Source: Utricularia gibba (lineage: Eukaryota; Streptophyta; Magnoliopsida; Lamiales; Lentibulariaceae). From it: 31,221 nt of DNA. Position 1 is the stretch's first letter. Each line of letters starts with the position of its first letter. The notes under the pieces are model-generated. The model was not told the DNA's origin. It saw nothing but the letters and a program-made list of their open reading frames with translations, and did not search any database. This document shows positions 20,103 through 29,541 of this stretch, one piece after another. Location: the NCBI GenBank assembly GCA_002189035.1, contig NEEC01000172.1, positions 1 to 31,221 of the forward strand, read 5' to 3'. The position numbers and the translations under genes were made by a program.

Positions 20103-20876
20103 ATGAGCGGTGCTGATGCAGCAAACCCTAATAACTCTCCTCCCCCAGAGACTTCCCCTCCGCTCAACAAGAGGCCAAGCAAGGGAAAGGGAGGTCCCGA
20201 CAACGGGAAATTCAGGTACAGAGGGGTGCGCCAGAGGAGCTGGGGAAAATGGGTGGCGGAGATCCGCGAGCCCAGAAAGCGCACGCGCCGATGGCTCGGA
20301 ACCTTCGCGACGGCTGAGGAAGCGGCTCGAGCCTACGACCGTGCCGCGGTTGTGCTGTATGGGTCCAAGGCTCAATTGAATCTTCAGACATCTGTTGCTG
20401 GTACTGGCAGGAGCGGAGGCGGTGATGCCCGGGAACGCGCGTCAAGTTCCTCGTCCACGCAGAGACTACTGCGGCCCTTGCTCCCTCGGCCCTCGGGGTA
20501 CGGGCTTACGTTTCCGATGCCGACTCCGCCGTCTTCGTATCCTGCTGCGCCAGCTTCGCGGCCGTATGAAATGACACAAGGGGAAGCAGCGGCGATGAGG
20601 GAATGGTCAGAAACTGCTGTTCCGTTCCAAAACCCTAATTCCAGCTCCGGTTGGCAAGAAGAGAATCCTCAGCAATTCAGCAACTATCATGGTTATGATG
20701 AAATGAGCCCACTCGCTCCCCCCGATCCCACACAGGCGCCACCGCAGTCGGATCCCGCCGCGTTGTTGAACGGAGGATATACCAGTTGGCCGCCGTTCGG
20801 CAATGAACCCGACGATGGGTATCCATCAAATAGCATTTGGGACGACGGCGATCCATTCTTCTTCGACAACATCTGA
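20103..20876 (+). CDS. ABI4: ABI4-type AP2/ERF transcription factor (DREB A-3)
   Basis: Nuclear transcription factor of abscisic acid, sugar and seed signalling. One exon, 257 residues, typical of ABI4. The start at 20103 lies in caccATGAg and follows the family; no in-frame ATG lies upstream within the open frame. An S/P-rich N terminus leads to the [20 protein letters not shown] segment and an AP2 domain (about residues 37-95) with [20 protein letters not shown] and [20 protein letters not shown]. The Ser-rich stretch followed by [13 protein letters not shown] matches the motif behind the AP2 domain in ABI4. The C-terminal end is acidic and aromatic ([14 protein letters not shown]), as in the ABI4 activation region. 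GC content is well above the neighbours. The frame is clean. Confidence 0.92.
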   Translation: MSGADAANPNNSPPPETSPPLNKRPSKGKGGPDNGKFRYRGVRQRSWGKWVAEIREPRKRTRRWLGTFATAEEAARAYDRAAVVLYGSKAQLNLQTSVAGTGRSGGGDARERASSSSSTQRLLRPLLPRPSGYGLTFPMPTPPSSYPAAPASRPYEMTQGEAAAMREWSETAVPFQNPNSSSGWQEENPQQFSNYHGYDEMSPLAPPDPTQAPPQSDPAALLNGGYTSWPPFGNEPDDGYPSNSIWDDGDPFFFDNI

Positions 20877-22385
20877 ACATGGCCCAGCTTATTTGTAATT
20901 CTGCTTAGGCTTGCGAAGTTGCAGAAACCATTCAATTCGTGAGATCGATCGATCAATCAAGCCACCGTCGAGAATGCTTGCAGGGCCAGGCAAGGGAATG
21001 CTACTAAAACTTTCTGTTTCAGTTGCTTAATGAACAGTCAGTCATTTCAAGTTTTCCAGACAATCCCATTGAAAATTTCAAGTACGAGCTTATCTATACT
21101 TGATAGAGCGTGCGTTCTCGAACAAAGTATCCCCAGGGCATAGCTGAATCTGTTGCACGGCTCATCAATGCGAAGCCTAGTGCTAGTTTCCTTGTTCCAT
21201 CTTATTTCTTAGTCTCAAAGTTCACCTTCCCATTTGTATGAAAAAGATGCTTGTTTGAACTTGGAAGTGAATAGAGGTTAACGGCATAGCTTCTGGGTTC
21301 TTGTACAACAACAGCACAGCACTCAAGAAATTCTGTTGCTCTTCCGACGAGACATGGGAAGGCTCGAAGCACACAACGAACTTCTGCCGAGGATGCCATA
21401 TAGGATTTCCAACCTTACAATGGTTGAGTTGGGTTTTCCTGATGCAACGTTGATTGAATCGTCAATTGATATGCAACACTCAAAATATGACTACAACTTG
21501 ATTGTTTGTTGAAAAGTAGGATCATTTTTTCTAAAGATCACATTCTAAAATTCCATGAAATGAAAACACCCCGATTTGTTTTCTGCGTGCAATGAAAGAA
21601 CGCATAATAAGCTCAACACACCCCAATGCTCGCCTTCTTTGGTATGATTCTGAATTGAAGGACTGAAACATCCCTTCGTCTTCTTCGATCTGATGTGTAG
21701 TCCCCGTGATTCCTCGAGTAGCTCGTTGGAGGAACCGCGTCATGGCATTTGGCAGCAAACCCGGTGGCGGACGCTTCTTTGCAACAGGGTTGGTTAGCAC
21801 CGGCTCAGTGGAACACAAATCTGTTCATTGCAGAGGCAGCGGCTCTCAACTTTAATAAGCAAAAACCGTCACCTCCAGTCTCCGGTGCCGCCGGTGGTCT
21901 CATCGGAGTTTCTAGTGGTACTCAAGAAAAGCGCTGGAAAAAGGTTGCAGTTATGTAGGCATGAACAACATGGGCAAAACATTGCATGCACTTGAAATAA
22001 AAAAATATATTTAAAATATAGAATTTAATTATATAAGATTATAAATATTCCCAAATACGCCTCGAAATATCCTAAGTTTTTAAAGTGATAATATTTTGTT
22101 GCACGGACAAAGGGGTGGGTGAAGTTGGGACGGAGGAATGTGATGAGAAAAGACGATATTACCCTAACACGTGAAGATGTTGTGGCAGGTCAGGAGGGCA
22201 TTATTTATACAGACAGGGAAATTGACACTAATCATTTTGGCGTCGAGGGCTCCGCTCTGTGTTTCGATTGTTTATTCAATTCTTGATTTTCTTCTTTCAG
22301 CAGATTTGATTCGGAGATCCAGTTTGACTCTTCTTTTGGCCTCTTGGGATTGTGGTTTTTGAGAATTGGATCTGGGTTTGAGGTG
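20877..22385. other. ABI4 3' flank to DUF212 promoter; no recognised gene
   Basis: The ABI4 3' UTR follows 20877. A minus-strand open frame at 21531-21743 (MTRFLQRATRGITGTTHQIE, 70 codons) has protein-like composition but matches nothing I know. A plus-strand frame covers 21749-21958. About 22000-22080 is AT-rich. TATTTATA near 22203 could serve the DUF212 gene. None of this supports a confident gene call. Confidence 0.35.
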
Positions 22386-23977
22386 ATGGCCGGCGGTGAT
22401 GCGGCTGCGGCTCTCAGCGCTTCTGTTGCCCCGGCGAATCTGCCTCTCGTCTCCGCCTTGCTTGCCTGTGCTATTGCGCAGTTTCTGAAGCCTTTCACGA
22501 CTTGGTAATTTATTATGTACAATTTTGAATTTTTTTTGTTCCAGTGGAATGTCTGATGTTGATTGATGTGTTTCGTGGAGTATCTGGGCGCGCTTAGCGG
22601 TAGTTTAATGTCGTTGCATTCGCGTGATTTACGATAAAGATTGGTTTTTTATTATTGTGGGTGAATTGGAAGTAAGTTAATAGTTAATGTGTTGAATATC
22701 CTCGCATTGAATGGATTTGTGGACACTAGGGGAAGGTTGATACTTGATTGTTTTTTATTATTTATTTTTTCAACACCTATGGTGGATTGTTAACCGGAAA
22801 ATGGTTTTCTTTCGATATTCGTCTTTGCAGTTGGGAGTTCATTTCTCTTTATCGTATGATGTATCCCTCTTAGACTTGCAGGGTGAAGGATAAAAAATGG
22901 GACTCTAGAAAGATGGTCAGCTCAGGAGGTATGCCTTCTTCACACTCTGCGACTGTTATAGCTCTTGCAACGGCAATTGCCTTGGACGACGGAATTGGAG
23001 GAGCACCATTTGCCATTTCTGTTGTCTTGGCATGTATTGTACGTACTTTCTAAACCAGGTTCTCTCCATTCTTTAGCATTTCGAGTTTGCTTCTACCAAG
23101 GATGTTTCCTTAAGTTCTAGTCACAACACATGTGCTTCTTGTGTCGTGTGTTATTTTGTTTCTCCATTAGGATTTCATTGATGTTTGGGTTTTTTAATAC
23201 TTAATCAATTTGTACAAGAGTAGAGGGTTCGTGGTAATTTTCTCATAGAAAAACATGTTACATGGCAATAGTCTTTTCATATGCTTCCATACTATATTTG
23301 ACAAAACTGACTGTGAGAACCGCAGGTAATGTATGATGCTACCGGCATCAGACTCCATGCTGGTCGTCAAGCTGAGGTGAGGTCTCATGTAAACAGGATC
23401 CTTCATGTACCCCATGTTTTTTTTTTCTGTAGCCAGCGTTATTTTTGGATTGGTTGTTAATACAGTTGCTGAACCAAATTGTTTGTGAACTACCACCGGA
23501 GCACCCCGTTGCTCATGTAAGGCCTCTTCGTGATTCTCTTGGCCACACCCCACTTCAGGTACGCTTGTCAAATATTTCATCTTCAATCCTTTTTCATTGT
23601 TAAAAAAGCATGCTAGTATAACCCCTTTTGGTTATTTGATATGAACTGGTGTTTTCCCAAGGAAATGTTCTCAGGCCTGGTGTCAGAATGATGTGTATTA
23701 TGCTATCTCCCCAAGCACCTAGTATTTCAATTATTGTTAATACACACCTCTTTGTCAGCCAAACCTGAATATCTGTTAAAATGAATAGCTGCTCAGCATA
23801 TAAAGACATATTTTGATCTTCGGGTTTCTCCTATACCCATGCTTTCCTCTGCTAAATGGTAGAGTTCATACGAAAGCCTAGTTAGTAAAACACCGAACCT
23901 TTGTTTTGTTTCCACAGGTGGCAATGGGCGGGGTGCTTGGGTTTGTAGTTGCACTTCTCTTAAGAAGCACAGCATAG
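22386..23977 (+). CDS. DUF212 family membrane protein (acid phosphatase/vanadium-dependent haloperoxidase-related)
   Basis: Belongs to the small plant and bacterial DUF212 family (At1g67600/At3g21610 type), distantly related to PAP2 phosphatases. Exons: 22386-22504, 22882-23038, 23326-23376, 23466-23558, 23918-23977; all phases agree and give 159 residues. The N-terminal membrane segment is LPLVSALLACAIAQFLKPF. The signature SSGGMPSSHSATVIALATAI follows, then a second hydrophobic stretch (APFAISVVLACIVMYDATGI) with GIRLHAGRQAE, HTPLQVAMGGVLGFVVALLL and a short polar end. The conserved PSSH resembles the PAP2 phosphate-binding motif. The biochemical role of the plant proteins is not settled. 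No frame damage. Confidence 0.9.
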
Positions 23978-24430
23978 CATGAAGGATATGTCAACCTATA
24001 GGTCTTTGCCATCTTGATCTTCTATTTTTGTTGATCATCATCGTCATTAAGGATAAGTATTTTGAAGCACCAAGTATTTTGGAAGTCAGTGTATTAAAAA
24101 CCAACCTGATATTGTGGGCTTTTTTACATGCCAAAACAAGATTTTCTTATGTAACATAATATATTGGGTTTCCTCTTCCACTAATCTGAAACCATGAACT
24201 GACTGATTCGTGAGTTTGTTCGCTCAGTTACCTGAACGCCTTTTTCAAAACACTGGTTTGAACTACTTGCTTAAAGAAGAAACTGAGGCTGGTTATGATG
24301 CCGTGAAAGCCTTGAATGAGATGGGAAATAAACGAGTTTGAAGGCCATGGATTTTGCCATTTGCTGGATGGCCTAATTCGGCCAAATCAAGAGAAAAGAG
24401 AAACAAACAAACTACTTGGCGAATCTGTAG
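23978..24430. other. DUF212 3' UTR and intergenic spacer
   Basis: No gene is seen. The first 150-200 bases are the probable 3' UTR of the DUF212 gene; the rest is the upstream region of the next gene. Confidence 0.5.
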
Positions 24431-24438
24431 TATATAAA
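24431..24438 (+). promoter_or_regulatory. TATA box very close to the start codon of the DUF761-like gene
   Basis: tatataaa lies 26-33 bases upstream of the ATG at 24464. Transcription normally starts about 25-35 bases downstream of the box, so the leader would be nearly absent. Confidence 0.45.
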
Positions 24439-24463
24439 GCAGCTCTCATTGCATTCGGTTCTC

Positions 24464-25008
24464 ATGGAGAAGGTGAAGTTCACCCAGCTTTTGAGGCGTC
24501 TCCTGATGCCACTGCTTCTCATCCTCACACACGTAGTGCCAACATCAAGATTCAAGAATTCCCACTTCCTCCTCATCATGGCTCTCGGGGTAGACTCGTG
24601 CCTCATACCCTTCATTTGGTTCGGAGACGACAATGGCGGACATGCTGCAGATCATCAAGATGCACCATATGTTGGCGCTGGTGATGGTGATATCAAGAGC
24701 GATGCTCCAATAGAAGGGACCCAAGGACCCAAAACCAAAATGGGGTTGGGAACGGGTAAGTGTTCAAGGGATGACATTTTCATGCAACTGGAGGGGGAAA
24801 ATCTGCTCCAGCACCGGGAATCGTCATGGTAGAAGACTGTGAGAGCAGGCAAGAAGATGAAGAGGATGATGGTGATGATAACAAGCTTGACAGCGCCGGC
24901 GACCAAGAACTGTTTCAGAGAGCTGAGATGTTCATTGGGAATTTCTACAAGCAGCTGAAGATGGAGGAGAGAGCATTCGTTAGAGAAATCCATGACATGA
25001 GCTTCTAA
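24464..25008 (+). CDS. Small plant membrane protein with DUF761-like C-terminal motif, one frameshift
   Basis: Plant-specific protein of unknown function. It starts MEKVKFTQLLRRLLMPLLLI with a hydrophobic N-terminal segment, then SRFKN, a second hydrophobic stretch (LLIMALGVDSCLIPFIWF) and an acidic linker. The raw frame stops at 24830 (RESSW then TAG). The overlapping frame from 24826 carries the family signature ELFQRAEMFIGNFYKQLKM, which in related proteins forms the C-terminal end. One missing base near 24822-24826 restores a single protein of about 181 residues. Single exon. The hydrophobic start with an acidic linker and DUF761-like end fits a known uncharacterised plant family; the assignment is moderate. 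Confidence 0.7.
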
Positions 25009-25569
25009 GCACTTGTTACTTTACGACCAAAACCACCTACCTACATAACCTTGTACACAGTAAAATTAGTAGGACTTTTGAATGTCCCATGAACACAGAC
25101 AAAAATAAATTGAGCAAAAATTAGTCTAAATTTAAACTCTTGCTACTGATGTCTTACCTTTCTGTATAGGTTAGAATTGCGATGACACGATATATTATAA
25201 ATCGTGATGATTTTTACTGTTCATAATACATCATTTCGAAATTAGTTTCCAATGATCATTCTCATTGAGCCATGAATGATTAAATAATATTTTTAAATAT
25301 TTTTCAAAAAATGATTTCGAAAAAGTGATGCTCCATCACTCTCACGAGTTAATGATTAATTTAAAATTATATCAAACAAAGATTAGGATTTAATTATAAA
25401 AATTAAAGGTCATTAACTAGTACAGTACAATCTAATCTCACTTCCAAACTACCAAGTCCAACTCGTACGGAAACGAACGAAGCATCAGCAACACATCACC
25501 AGTACAACCCATTCCGGCACACTGGAAGTGGAAGGAAGCTCTGTTGTATTCACAAGCATCATCATCCCT
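25009..25569. other. Convergent intergenic spacer
   Basis: The 3' UTRs of two convergent genes, the DUF761-like gene (+) and RMR (-), flank AT-rich DNA. No gene or repeat is seen. Confidence 0.5.
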
Positions 25570-27613
25570 TCAGCCCTCGCAGCCCGGCAGCGAGTGCGCC
25601 GAGGTGTAGGGCGAGAACGTCCGGCGGACTCGCTGTAATGCAGAGGATTCGTTCGGGCCGACTCGCTGTACTGCAGAAGATTCGTCCTGACCGACTCGCT
25701 GTAATGCAGAGGATTTGGGACGTAGCTTGAGGACGCTACATAGCTGGATGATGCGTTGCCGACGCCCGGAGCATACGGGATAGGAATCTTGAGCTGGAGT
25801 TCAGTGGCGATGAGGAAGGATAGCCGAAGGACTGAGGTGAAGCTAGATAAGCACTGTTCAGTCTCTGAGAAGACATGTTCCTGAAGCTGGATGCAGAGGC
25901 AGAGGGATGAAGGGAGTGACCAGAGTGGCGGCTGTAAGATGCTCCGGTGATCGAAACAGAGCGGGAATGATGCGATGGCTGGTTGATACGGAGGGTTGCT
26001 GAAGATGCAACAGAAGATGGAAGTGAAGACAGAGAAGCTGCACTGGAGCATAGCAAAGGGGTGGATTCTGATGCTGCTGGTTCACCATCTCTACTTCTTG
26101 CATCGTGCTTGCAAACCGGACAAAATGTTCTCCATGAGGTGAGCCAATCATCAACACATACAGCGTGGAATTCTGGTACACAGGAAACTTTGTTAGACTA
26201 GGAAATGTAAGAGCACTGGGAAAGGTGAAGAAGGCTCACTGTGAAGGCATGGCAGAATTCTCAGCTTCTCCCCGACTGTATAATCCTCAAGGCATATAGC
26301 ACACGTTCTTGAGGTGCTTTTATCCTCCACAACAGCTGTAAATCTGAGACTTGGCATGGCCTTCACTAAGCGATGGCTCATCCCATGGAATTCTCGCACA
26401 TGCGAGGCTCGAGGTTGTTCTCTTCTTATTCTATGTCTTCGCACGAAGAAACACGTGGCTAAAACAGCAGACATGGCCAGTAAAGAAATGAAGGATATAG
26501 CCATAATAGACCATGCAGAATTATCAAATGTTGGGACTATCCATAGCACTGCATCTGCTGAGAGGGCATATTTTGCAAGTGTTTCGCCACAAGTTCTTGA
26601 AACAAATACAGCATTTATCCTAACACCAGCAGAACTTCCAGCCACTGCATTTAAATGTGAACTTCAATTGCACCCTTTAAGTAGATAGACATACAAAGAA
26701 TTAAAGCAATCAGCATTCTCTTGAAACCATGGTTTCTTGAAACATTTAACGTAGAATAGAAGCCAAAATATAGGTTTTAAATTTCTTCCATTCCCTAATT
26801 TCAAATAGCAGCACTCTTATTTTAAGATCATGCAAATCCATGTAAATCTATAGAGTCAACAACAAAGCTTCTAGACATCAGGATCGTAGGCTATGACAAG
26901 AATAATCATGGACAAATAAAGATAAACGTTTCTTAAGTTTCTACATATAAAAATCAACAGAAAACTAAATCTGAAAGAGTTCACAGTACAAGAATATTAC
27001 TTGCAACCAGGTCATCATTTTCGTTGTTGTAGATAATAGCAGCTTTGAATCCTGCAACTTGAGCATTTCGAACTTTATCCTCAAAGCTGCATCCTCCTCT
27101 AACAATCAACACGAAAGGGGATATTGAGATGTTCGTATTCAAAATATTTTTATTAGAAAGTGGTGAGCATGCATCTAAAGGTTCTGCCAAATGCACTGTT
27201 CCACATATTCCAGAACCTTTCGTCACTGGAGCTGCGAAGAGAGGAGCTTTCATCAGTTTTTTTTTGGCGATTATAAGCATTACAAGACCATTTTAATCCG
27301 CATCTTTCATCACTGCATATGCAAAAAGCCTTCCTATATAATGGGAAATTTGAAGTAATGCATGTAGAGAGGACATGTTTGGCGATGTAATGAAGTACTT
27401 TCAACAATCTAGACATGAATCAGAAAATATTTCAAAATTACTACATCAGGGAGAAAAATGAACAAAATAATAACGAGAACACTAACCAAAATTGGCTTCT
27501 ATATCACTGAAAGATAAATTAATGTTTTTTCCAACGAGGACCACATTAGCAGAGGCCTTGAATGAAGTTGCTAATGTGAAAAGGGATACATAAAATAGCC
27601 ACAGACTGAACAT
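25570..27613 (-). CDS. RMR: RMR-type vacuolar sorting receptor (PA domain, transmembrane, RING-H2)
   Basis: Receptor homology region-transmembrane-RING-H2 protein, a sorting receptor for protein storage vacuoles. Exons: 27487-27613, 27001-27231, 26240-26644, 25570-26172. The signal peptide is [20 protein letters not shown]. The lumenal PA domain includes [36 protein letters not shown] and [11 protein letters not shown]. The membrane segment is [21 protein letters not shown] basic cytosolic stretch leads to the RING-H2 finger CAICLEDY...[16 protein letters not shown]...CPVC and a Ser-rich tail. Two bases are missing in the tail, near 25785-25792 and 25613-25622; with both restored the tail ends [15 protein letters not shown] and the protein is about 455 residues, the family size. 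The upstream ATG at 27700 would precede the signal peptide with a charged leader, so 27613 is preferred. Confidence 0.9.
25627..25716 (-). repeat. 33-bp tandem repeat in the RMR tail
   Basis: Three consecutive units, the last partial (25627-25659, 25660-25692, 25693-25716), differ by a few bases and start gactcgctgta on the plus strand. On the coding strand they encode 11-residue units: [20 protein letters not shown] and LHYSESAG. Confidence 0.7.
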
Positions 27614-29541
27614 GGTGAAGAGTTCAACTTTCCAATAGCAGCCCCTTTTTTCCTGGAAACGATCTTGGGTGAATCTACAGTGCAACTGAAAACATCCCAA
27701 TGTACAATTCAGTTTCCTTTTGATTTAGGATTTTCTGAACCAAAAATTCCATGTCAAAAGAAAGAGAAATAAAGACATGGAATTCTCTCAGAAAAGACAA
27801 ACCATTCTCCGCGTATCCAGAAAACAAAAAAAGGGGAACGGAAAAAGAAAAGAAATAACCAAATTCATGGATGAATCAAATAGTAAGATAATGTGCTCCT
27901 AACTAAAGAAATAATTCATCTCTAAAAGGAGCTCCAGTAAATTACATAATTACATGCATGTGCCAGCATTCTTGCCTTTCAGTTCATAAGAACTCAAGAA
28001 TCGATTAAAAATCAATTCTGGGAAGAAGCAGGCGTCAACATTTTATGAAAATTTTACTCGAGGGCTCAAATTAGCAAGAACATGATGTGGAAGAACCAAA
28101 TAAGCAAAATCTATCTAGTATCTACTTAAAAGAACTGCAACAATCGAGATATCCTCATCTACAAAGTAAATGGAGCCCCTTTACTTGTATACGGAACCAG
28201 CAAGAAGTGAATCTTGGCCAAGTAAAAACGTTAAAATAAAAAAAATCCAACGTCATTTCCCCATCTCTGAAACCTCCAAAAAAATCCCACACAGGCCGGC
28301 CAGTCAAACTATAAAGCAGAAAAACATCATTTTGAGATGCTCAAGAAAATTACCTTCGCTCAACTTAATATCCAAACCAAAACGAGGGGTCGAAGACAAC
28401 AAAAACACTTTCCAGCCTACAAGACATAGCCCATTTCAGATCTTCCCGATAAGGCGTTGCTTCTCACAAAAATACGACGTAACCGACCGGAAACGGTCGC
28501 CTCAATCACTCGATCCATTGGTTAGTTTCCGCTTGGGCTCACAGGCTTGAAAGTTTCAGTAACTCGCATGAGGGCTCAGATGAGAGTGAAAAGAAATTGA
28601 AAATTAACTCAAAGGCTGTAATGGGTGGCTGTGGTTTTGGTTTTTGATTTGGGTTCCGTCTCTATAGGTTCAAGAAAACGAAAGCAAGCCAACTCAATAC
28701 CGGGATGACAGGCAATCCTTGTGCGGTTATAGGATCAAAACGTGCCTGAAGATCGAGACCAACCGAGAAGAGTTGCCGCTGTTGCGCCTACGCAGAGGAA
28801 AAGGAAAGATTTTGATTGATGGGGCCATTGTCTCTGATCTTATCACCTCCTCTCCACCATTCTCCTTCCTGCCACTTGAACGATGATTAAGAAAACCAAA
28901 AACATGGTACAGCCAGCACACCCACTCTTAATATTATTTCCATTTTTAACAAAATATTTTATAAACATAAGGCCATCAAATATTATATATAAAAATTTGA
29001 GATTGCATTAAGTTTAAATTCTTTTAAAATATAAATTCGTTATTTGAGTTAACTATTTTTTGTTTTTTTTTTTATAAAAATACCTCAAAACATATTTTTT
29101 TAAAAAATGAATGATTAAAATATAGTCAAATAATTACATATCTTAACAGAGAGAAGCATATTGTATTGGAAAATCTTTATTATGGAACTTATACTCAATT
29201 TTTATTCAAAATTATAATATTCCAGAGGATATCTTGATTAGTGTTGTCACCCAACACTAATCCTTATCTTAGAGAGGGGCATTTTGGGAAGTCGGTTCCA
29301 GGATATGTTCTACCAACAAAAAAAAAAAAAAAAAGAAAGAAAAAGAGGGAACCAGCGCATCTTGTAATGGGCATCACTGAAAAAGGAATATGCGATTTTA
29401 GGTTGAAACAGATACTATGAAAACGTGTGACTCGACAGTGGAAGGTGAGAAGAAAGCATGCAAACAGACTTCAATGAGAGACAAGGCATTCACTAGCAGG
29501 GGATTGGATGGTCCGGGGAGAAGGAAGCTCTGCTGTTGCCA
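27614..29541. other. RMR upstream region, AT-rich DNA and RGP1 3' flank
   Basis: About 27614-28900 holds the RMR 5' leader and promoter, probably with leader introns I cannot place. The open frames at 28170-28550 (+) and 28727-28921 (-) have no recognisable domains. 28930-29230 is AT-rich. A perfect hairpin lies at 29236-29262 and a poly-A/GAAA tract at 29319-29346. From about 29350 the sequence is the 3' flank of RGP1. Confidence 0.45.
29236..29262. repeat. Perfect 11-bp inverted repeat with 5-base loop
   Basis: gattagtgttg, loop tcacc, then caacactaatc. It lies in intergenic DNA between RMR and RGP1, and the arms are perfectly complementary. Confidence 0.6.

Noticed and set aside
20066-20445. 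Several minus-strand frames over the ABI4 gene
   Set aside because: GC-rich coding DNA gives open antisense frames; only the plus strand encodes an AP2 domain.
28170-28550. 126-codon plus-strand frame upstream of RMR
   Set aside because: It is basic and low-information with no family match, and it lies in the probable RMR leader or promoter region.
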